DNA of 64,000 nucleotides from Ectobacillus sp048976805 (GTDB lineage: Bacteria; Bacillota; Bacilli; Bacillales; Bacillaceae_G): positions 1 through 64,000 of the forward strand of contig JBHGUR010000062.1 of assembly GCA_048976805.1 (NCBI GenBank), given 5' to 3'. Shown here in pieces: positions 59,113 through 64,000 of this stretch. The translations under genes were made by a program, and so were the position numbers. Below the pieces are notes generated by a model, which made no database searches, had not been told where the DNA came from, and was given only the letters and a program-made list of their open reading frames with translations. Every line of letters begins with the position of its first letter. Positions within the stretch are counted from its first letter, which is position 1.

Positions 59113-61227
59113 TTATTCCTCCTCTTCATCTCCATAAGCCATCTGGAACAGCTCCATCTGGCTATCCACTTCCCTTTCTCCCTCCTTAGGCCTTACATAC
59201 TTGTATTCGCCATTTCCATTCTGCTCGCGCGCCTTTACATTATCTGATAACATAAGTTCTAATATCCCAATAACGCGTTTTTTAATCGTCTCATCTATAA
59301 TCGGGAATGCGATTTCGATACGCTTTTCCATATTGCGCGTCATTAAGTCGGCAGAGGATAAATATAGCTGATGCTCCCCGTTATGCCGGAAATAATACAC
59401 ACGGCTATGCTCCAAATAACGCCCAACTATGCTAATTACACGAATGTTCTCGCTTACTCCCGGAATTTGCGGGCGCAGGCAGCAAATTCCCCGGACAATC
59501 AAATCAATTTTTACACCTTCGCTTGAGGCTTCATACAGCTTTTGGATAAGAGGCTTGTCTGTTATAGAATTCATTTTTGCAATAATATAGCCATTTCCGT
59601 ACTGCTTATGATAGCGAATTTCCTCATCAATAAGCTGAAGAAATTTATTCCTAATGTCAAACGGCGCAACAAAAAGCTGGTAAAATGTCGGCTTTGCTGT
59701 GTATCCGCTTAAATAATTGAAGAAATTCGTCGCATCGATTCCAAATTCTTTACGGGAAGTAATGAGTCCTAAATCAGTGTAAAATTTCGCAGTTGCATCG
59801 TTATAGTTGCCGGTTCCTAAATGGACAAACCGTTCAATCTTTCCATTTTTCCGACGTACAACAAGCGTGATTTTGCTGTGTGTTTTTAAATGGCTGACTC
59901 CGTAAATAACGTGGCAGCCTGCCTGCTCCAATTCTTTAGCCCAGTGCACATTGTTTTCTTCATCAAAGCGCGCTTTCAACTCAACAAGCACAGTTACTTG
60001 CTTCCCGTTTTCAGCGGCTGTTTTTAACGCTTGAATTACCGGAGAATCGCCGCTTACACGATATAACGTTTGTTTAATAGCTAATACATCTGGATCCTCC
60101 GCTGCATCGGCGACAAAGTCAATGACCGGCTGAAAAGATTCATAAGGATGATGCAGTAAAATATCCTGCTCCAACGCCTTTTCAAAAATATCCTCTGCAG
60201 AAGACTCCAAATCTTGGGGCGCTTGCGGAATCAATGCCGAATAAACGAGATGTTCGTGTGTTTGAGACAATTCCTTATATAAGGCAAACATACAAGTTAA
60301 ATCGAGAGGACCGTCAACAATGTATACATCCTTTTCATGTATTTCCAAGACCCCTTGCAACAAGGAAAGAATACGTTCATCTACTCCTGCTTTCCCGAGT
60401 TCCAGCCTTACAGCTGCCCCCCACTTACGCTTTTTCAGCTCTTTTTCAATTACTTTAAGCAAATCGCGGGCGCCTTCTTCATGAATCGTTAAATCGGCAT
60501 TGCGCGTAATGCGAAAATGGGTTGCCGATAACACTCTATATCCAGTAAAAAGCTTATGGGCAAAGCTGGAAATGACATCCTCCAAAAAAATAAACTTTCT
60601 TTTCCCATCTTGGCACGGCAGGAAAATAAACCGTTCCAAAACGGATGGAACTTGAACAATCCCTAGCTTTTTGCGATTTTCCTCTACTTGTTGCGTTTCA
60701 TCATACAGCAGCATTGCTAAATTCAAGCTTTTATTCAATAACATGGGAAAAGGACGGTAAGCATCTATCGAAACCGGTGTTAACACAGGGAAAATTTGCT
60801 CATCAAAATATTCTTCAATAAATACACGCTGTTCCGGCGTTAAGTCTCCAAAGGTGAGCTGTTCCACTCCTTCCCTCTTTAAGGCGGGCAGCAGAACATC
60901 ACGATATGTTTCATATTGGATCTGCACCAATTTATGCGTTTTTTTAGCAATTTCATTCAATTGATGCTTTGGAGTTAGGCCCGCTTTATTTTCAGGCTGA
61001 TTAAACCCGGCCTTTACTTGATCCTGTAAGCCGGCTACGCGAACCATAAAAAACTCATCCAAGTTGGAGCTAAAGATGCTCGTAAACTTTAACCTTTCCA
61101 GTAGCGGATTTCTCTCATCAAGAGCTTCCTCCAGCACCCGTTCGTTAAAAGCAAGCCAACTTAGCTCCCGGTTATTATAGTAGGCCCTGTTATTAAAATT
61201 AGTAACATCTTTTTCAGCAGCTTTCAT
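59113..61227 (-). CDS. ppk: Polyphosphate kinase 1
   Basis: 704-residue PPK1. N-terminal domain NRELSWLAFNERVLEEA, head domain, then two phospholipase-D-like C domains. The phosphorylated histidine is in the GVSHLKTHSKITLVVRR region; FVHLGTGNYND and RGICCLRPQIPGVSENIRV are the family blocks. It makes long polyphosphate from ATP. It follows ppx by ~100 bases on the same strand. The acidic tail (QMAYGDEEEE) is typical. Confidence 0.96.
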   Translation of the reverse strand: MKAAEKDVTNFNNRAYYNNRELSWLAFNERVLEEALDERNPLLERLKFTSIFSSNLDEFFMVRVAGLQDQVKAGFNQPENKAGLTPKHQLNEIAKKTHKLVQIQYETYRDVLLPALKREGVEQLTFGDLTPEQRVFIEEYFDEQIFPVLTPVSIDAYRPFPMLLNKSLNLAMLLYDETQQVEENRKKLGIVQVPSVLERFIFLPCQDGKRKFIFLEDVISSFAHKLFTGYRVLSATHFRITRNADLTIHEEGARDLLKVIEKELKKRKWGAAVRLELGKAGVDERILSLLQGVLEIHEKDVYIVDGPLDLTCMFALYKELSQTHEHLVYSALIPQAPQDLESSAEDIFEKALEQDILLHHPYESFQPVIDFVADAAEDPDVLAIKQTLYRVSGDSPVIQALKTAAENGKQVTVLVELKARFDEENNVHWAKELEQAGCHVIYGVSHLKTHSKITLVVRRKNGKIERFVHLGTGNYNDATAKFYTDLGLITSRKEFGIDATNFFNYLSGYTAKPTFYQLFVAPFDIRNKFLQLIDEEIRYHKQYGNGYIIAKMNSITDKPLIQKLYEASSEGVKIDLIVRGICCLRPQIPGVSENIRVISIVGRYLEHSRVYYFRHNGEHQLYLSSADLMTRNMEKRIEIAFPIIDETIKKRVIGILELMLSDNVKAREQNGNGEYKYVRPKEGEREVDSQMELFQMAYGDEEEE

Positions 61228-61329
61228 AAACAGAACACGTCCTTTTAAAACTTTATCGCGGCATTTTTCTACATATTATAACAAATTTTAACAATTAATA
61301 GTGTTAATTTTATGTAAAGAGGTTTGCAT

Positions 61330-62853
61330 CTATTTCATATGAAAGTATAGTTCTATATTGCGTTTCAGCACCTTTTCCAACTGTCTCTTCTGTTTTTCCG
61401 CTTGTACTTGCTCCGCTAAGGCATTTTGATTGCACCATATATAAATCCCGATATCTTCCCCGCTCCGAATGATATTAATATGCTTTACAGGCTTGCGTTT
61501 TGTAATATTTAGGGCTGCGGAAAAGTGCAAAATGGCACCTAAAATCCGGATTTTGCGCTGCTCTTCTTTTGAAAACCACGATTCAAACGGCGCTACATAC
61601 TGCTTGAAAGAGACCTTCGATTTATAGGAAGCTAACAAAGCAAGCTGTACCCGCCCTTTATGCATCATTCCATCAATTGTTTTATTTGCAAGCAAATAAA
61701 ACGTATGGCGGCTGCTCGATTCTTCATCAATATACTTCCCTATATTATAAACTTTTGCAGCCTGTTGGATTAGCTGCCAATCTTTTCTTTCTAAATTTAC
61801 AATATTGCCTGCATGCAGTTCCTTGCATAAGGTGGTGGCATTTTTCATTAATTCCAGTACATCGTCCATATCTATCCCGTACTCATGGGCAAGTAAATGA
61901 AAGCTTTCCTCCACAACATTCGGAAAATATGAAATGCCTAATATTTTTGTTAACTCTTCATAAAACACACCTTCGCGCAGCCCTTTTCGGCTTAAAACAA
62001 AAGACTGCGCTTCCGTTAGTTCCATAAGAGTGTGGAACACCTCCGCAGCAGGGGTTATCGTATCAGCGCGGTCTTTTGCCAACCCATCCAGTTTCTGCAG
62101 TTCTGCAAAACTTAACGCCGCGATGTGTTGCTTTACGCCGCCAATATCTGTTCTTTTCATCTCGTATAAATGCACCCCGGAAATTGGATAATCAACGAGA
62201 TTTTGGTGTATTTTCGCTAAATTGCGGGCACTTCCTCCAATTGCGATAATAGGAAGACCTTTTCCAACCAACCACGGCAAAGTTTTAAATTGCTCCCATA
62301 AATATTCTCGCAATTGCTGCAGCTCTTCCAAGGTGGGAGTATTATTTTTTATAAACTGCTGTTTTAACGACAATGCCCCAAACGGGAAACTATAGTATTC
62401 CACGATATTACGATTTCGAAAATACGTAATCTCTGCACTGCCGCCGCCAATATCAATTGTAATCCCTTCTTCAAAGGGCGTAGAATTCATTACAGCCAAA
62501 AATCCATAATACGCTTCTTCATACTCTGATAAAATACGCAGTTGAAAATCCGTATGCACGTCTACTAGGCGCCGAATTTCTTCTTGATTGTTCGCCTGGC
62601 GTATCGTCGCTGTAGCTACACAAGCAACATGCTTTAGCCCATGAAAACGAGTGCTTTCTTGAAATTGTTCTAATATGCTGAGCAAAAGATCAATTCCTTC
62701 ACTTGATAACATCCCATTTACTAAGTAATTGCGAAGCCTAGCCCCAACCTTTATATTGGTAATTTCCCGATAAAACCCTCCGCTTTTCTGTTCATAAATA
62801 ACAAGCCTCATTGTATTAGAACCGATGTCAATAATACCGTATTGCTGTTTCAA
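61330..62853 (-). CDS. ppx: Exopolyphosphatase Ppx/GppA
   Basis: 507 residues from TTG 62853, eight bases after AAAAGGGTGA. The actin-like ATPase phosphate motifs are GIIDIGSNTMRLVIYE and TIDIGGGSAEITYF. The C-terminal HD-like part has HAGNIVN and LHFSAALN. It degrades polyphosphate or pppGpp. The ppx-ppk order is the typical operon, allowing synthesis and breakdown to be balanced. An in-frame TTG seven codons earlier has a poorer site. Confidence 0.92.
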   Translation of the reverse strand: MKQQYGIIDIGSNTMRLVIYEQKSGGFYREITNIKVGARLRNYLVNGMLSSEGIDLLLSILEQFQESTRFHGLKHVACVATATIRQANNQEEIRRLVDVHTDFQLRILSEYEEAYYGFLAVMNSTPFEEGITIDIGGGSAEITYFRNRNIVEYYSFPFGALSLKQQFIKNNTPTLEELQQLREYLWEQFKTLPWLVGKGLPIIAIGGSARNLAKIHQNLVDYPISGVHLYEMKRTDIGGVKQHIAALSFAELQKLDGLAKDRADTITPAAEVFHTLMELTEAQSFVLSRKGLREGVFYEELTKILGISYFPNVVEESFHLLAHEYGIDMDDVLELMKNATTLCKELHAGNIVNLERKDWQLIQQAAKVYNIGKYIDEESSSRHTFYLLANKTIDGMMHKGRVQLALLASYKSKVSFKQYVAPFESWFSKEEQRKIRILGAILHFSAALNITKRKPVKHINIIRSGEDIGIYIWCNQNALAEQVQAEKQKRQLEKVLKRNIELYFHMK

Positions 62854-63035
62854 TAGCTTCGTCACCCTTTTCAAAATAATGCTGCCCGACTATCATCTTC
62901 TTCATTGTACAAAACGACAGTTTACAAAAACAACTTTTGTTTCCAATTTACCGTCAAATGATACATAACCATAAAGAGGTGTATTGCAAAATAATAACTA
63001 TACATGATAATGTAGACATGAAAGGAGGAAAGGGT

Positions 63036-63485
63036 ATGAAGCCTTTTAAATCTCGTTCTTATAATCTTTCGGTTGAACAGCTATCCCAGGCCATTTTCGT
63101 CGTAAATCGCCATGCAAAGGCCGCTACCCATCCGAAGTATTTATACTGGCTTAAAAAGAAAGCGCTCGAAAACTTAATCCTGGAAGGAAAAGCCCATAAA
63201 AAAGGCCTCCATTTCTCCAGAAATCCTAAATTGAGCCAGCAGCAATCCGACGTCCTTGTACACGTTGGGGACTACTATTTTCATATTCCACCTTCCAAAG
63301 ATGACTTCCAATCGCTTCCGCATCTTGGAGAGCTCAATCAATCATACCGGAATCCCAAAACCCATATGTCTCTTCCCTTAGCAAAGAAGCTGCTTCAGCA
63401 ATATATTGGCTCTGAAGCTTATGAGCAAGAAAAACTGCTCGCCAATAATGAGCCTTGGTATAGACGCACATATTTAGGCAAATAA
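63036..63485 (+). CDS. ykyB: YkyB protein
   Basis: 149 residues matching B. subtilis YkyB (LSVEQLSQAIFVVNRHAKAA, KYLYWLKKKALENLILEGKA, VLVHVGDYYFHIPPSKDDF). Basic, no known domain, linked to sporulation by its genomic company. ATG 63036 follows GGAGGAAAGGGT. Divergent from ppx. Confidence 0.9.
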   Translation: MKPFKSRSYNLSVEQLSQAIFVVNRHAKAATHPKYLYWLKKKALENLILEGKAHKKGLHFSRNPKLSQQQSDVLVHVGDYYFHIPPSKDDFQSLPHLGELNQSYRNPKTHMSLPLAKKLLQQYIGSEAYEQEKLLANNEPWYRRTYLGK

Positions 63486-63521
63486 AAAACCTCCGATGCA
63501 AAATGCGTCGGAGGTTTTTTT
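63484..63521. terminator. Terminator of ykyB
   Basis: AAAAACCTCCGATGCA / TGCGTCGGAGGTTTTTT stem with a T run on both strands, shared with the convergent lipoprotein gene. Confidence 0.9.
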
Positions 63522-63554
63522 GATTACACATAAACAGAGCAGATAACTTAAGCT

Positions 63555-64000
63555 TCATTTCTTTGCCTCTATTTTAAAATCAGCCTGTTTATAAAACGCT
63601 ACTTTTTCTTGATTATATTGCTCTGTATACTGATTAAATTTTTCGTTTTTTACCCCTACGTTTTCGTATAATTTATTAACCTCTTTTACTTTATCGCTAA
63701 TTGTTTTTAACTTTTCCTCTTTTGCTTGCAGCATATGGTATAGCTCTTTTTCTGAAACAAGCGCTTTTTTATATGCTGCATGCATTTCCTCAAACGTCTC
63801 GTACCGCTCTTTATAAAGATTTACAACCTTCTTGGCTTGCGCTTTCATCCCGGCCTCTTGTAAATCTTTAATGTACTCTTTAGATTCTTTCATCTCCTGC
63901 TGTGCTTTTTTAAGCATATCCCGTTCATCATCGACTATTTTTTTACGGTCATTTACGCCCTGCACAGCTTTATCAATAATAGACTGGACAGTTTGATTAT
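63555..64000 (-). CDS. YkyA-type putative cell-wall-binding lipoprotein, 5' end beyond window
   Basis: At least 148 C-terminal residues, all charged coiled-coil helix (ERDMLKKAQQEMKESKEYIK, KVKEVNKLYENVGVKNEKFN, EKVAFYKQADFKIEAKK). It matches the C-terminal part of YkyA. The frame is open to the window edge, so the signal peptide and lipobox are not visible. In B. subtilis ykyA sits between def and pdhA; here that place is held by a yjcZ-type gene, so this is either a moved gene or a paralogue. Confidence 0.75.
   Translation of the reverse strand, partial: NQTVQSIIDKAVQGVNDRKKIVDDERDMLKKAQQEMKESKEYIKDLQEAGMKAQAKKVVNLYKERYETFEEMHAAYKKALVSEKELYHMLQAKEEKLKTISDKVKEVNKLYENVGVKNEKFNQYTEQYNQEKVAFYKQADFKIEAKK

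Noticed and set aside
1..64000. tRNA, rRNA, T-box or known metabolite riboswitch
   Set aside because: No cloverleaf, rRNA segment, T-box motif or recognised aptamer core was seen on either strand by reading.

Overview
The window is chromosomal DNA from a low-GC, spore-forming Bacillaceae. Gene content and protein sequences look like the Bacillus cereus side of Bacillus. Order is nearly that of the B. subtilis ctaA-ylaA-ykt-speA-pdh-rnjA-ykq-cyd-yku region, read backwards with local substitutions. Evidence: caa3 oxidase cluster, PycA, FtsW, YlaN/YlaL/YlaK/YlaI/YlaH/BipA/YlaF, YktC/YktA, SpeA, transglutaminase, SR1/SR1P, PdhABCD, peptide deformylase, RpoY-RNase J1, KtrC, CydAB, YkuU/YkuV, DapL/DapH, CcpE, DarB, AbbA, YkuK/YkuJ, YkuI, FadH, YkuE, Ppk/Ppx, YkyB.

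Layout. 0-0.3 kb: end of an IS200/IS605-type transposase and a small MITE. 0.3-8.8 kb: cytochrome caa3 oxidase and heme A genes (ctaB-G leftward, ctaA divergent). 9-12.5 kb: pycA. 13.2-21.6 kb: ftsW and the yla block. 21.7-26.9 kb: yktC, ykzI-like, yktA, nitronate monooxygenase-like, speA, tgl. 27.1-27.4 kb: SR1 dual-function RNA with promoter and CcpN-type operator. 28.9-33.9 kb: pyruvate dehydrogenase. 34.5-37.9 kb: small YjcZ protein, def, Fur-type feoAB plus a Cys-rich FeoB partner. 38.1-41.1 kb: rpoY-rnjA and ktrC. 41.4-43.7 kb: cytochrome bd. 43.7-45 kb: a pile-up of repeats. 45-51.7 kb: peroxiredoxin/thioredoxin pair, acetyl-branch lysine/DAP genes, ccpE, darB, abbA, ykuK, ykuJ. 51.8-59 kb: chromate transporter, glutaredoxin, YkuI, aminotransferase, fadH, ykuE. 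59-64 kb: polyphosphate kinase/exopolyphosphatase, ykyB, and an edge-truncated YkyA-type lipoprotein.

The genes are mostly housekeeping: respiration (caa3 and bd oxidases), entry of pyruvate into the TCA cycle (PycA, PDH), its regulators (CcpE, DarB, SR1/CcpN), envelope and peptidoglycan precursor functions (FtsW, DapH/DapL), and iron, potassium and polyphosphate homeostasis.

The unusual part lies between the genes. At least seven copies of a MITE with GGCTCTGTTAAA-type inverted ends are present, three with exact 8-bp target duplications. A second family of ~198-bp elements has strongly conserved, RNA-like sequence (three close copies). A MITE at 12.9-13.2 kb carries a diverged version of that RNA-like core between the MITE ends, with an exact 8-bp target duplication. 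Two further AT-rich or ends-only repeat classes accompany them. These elements sit next to ctaB, cydA, dapL/dapH, fadH and rnjA, and they are the most likely undescribed system in the window.
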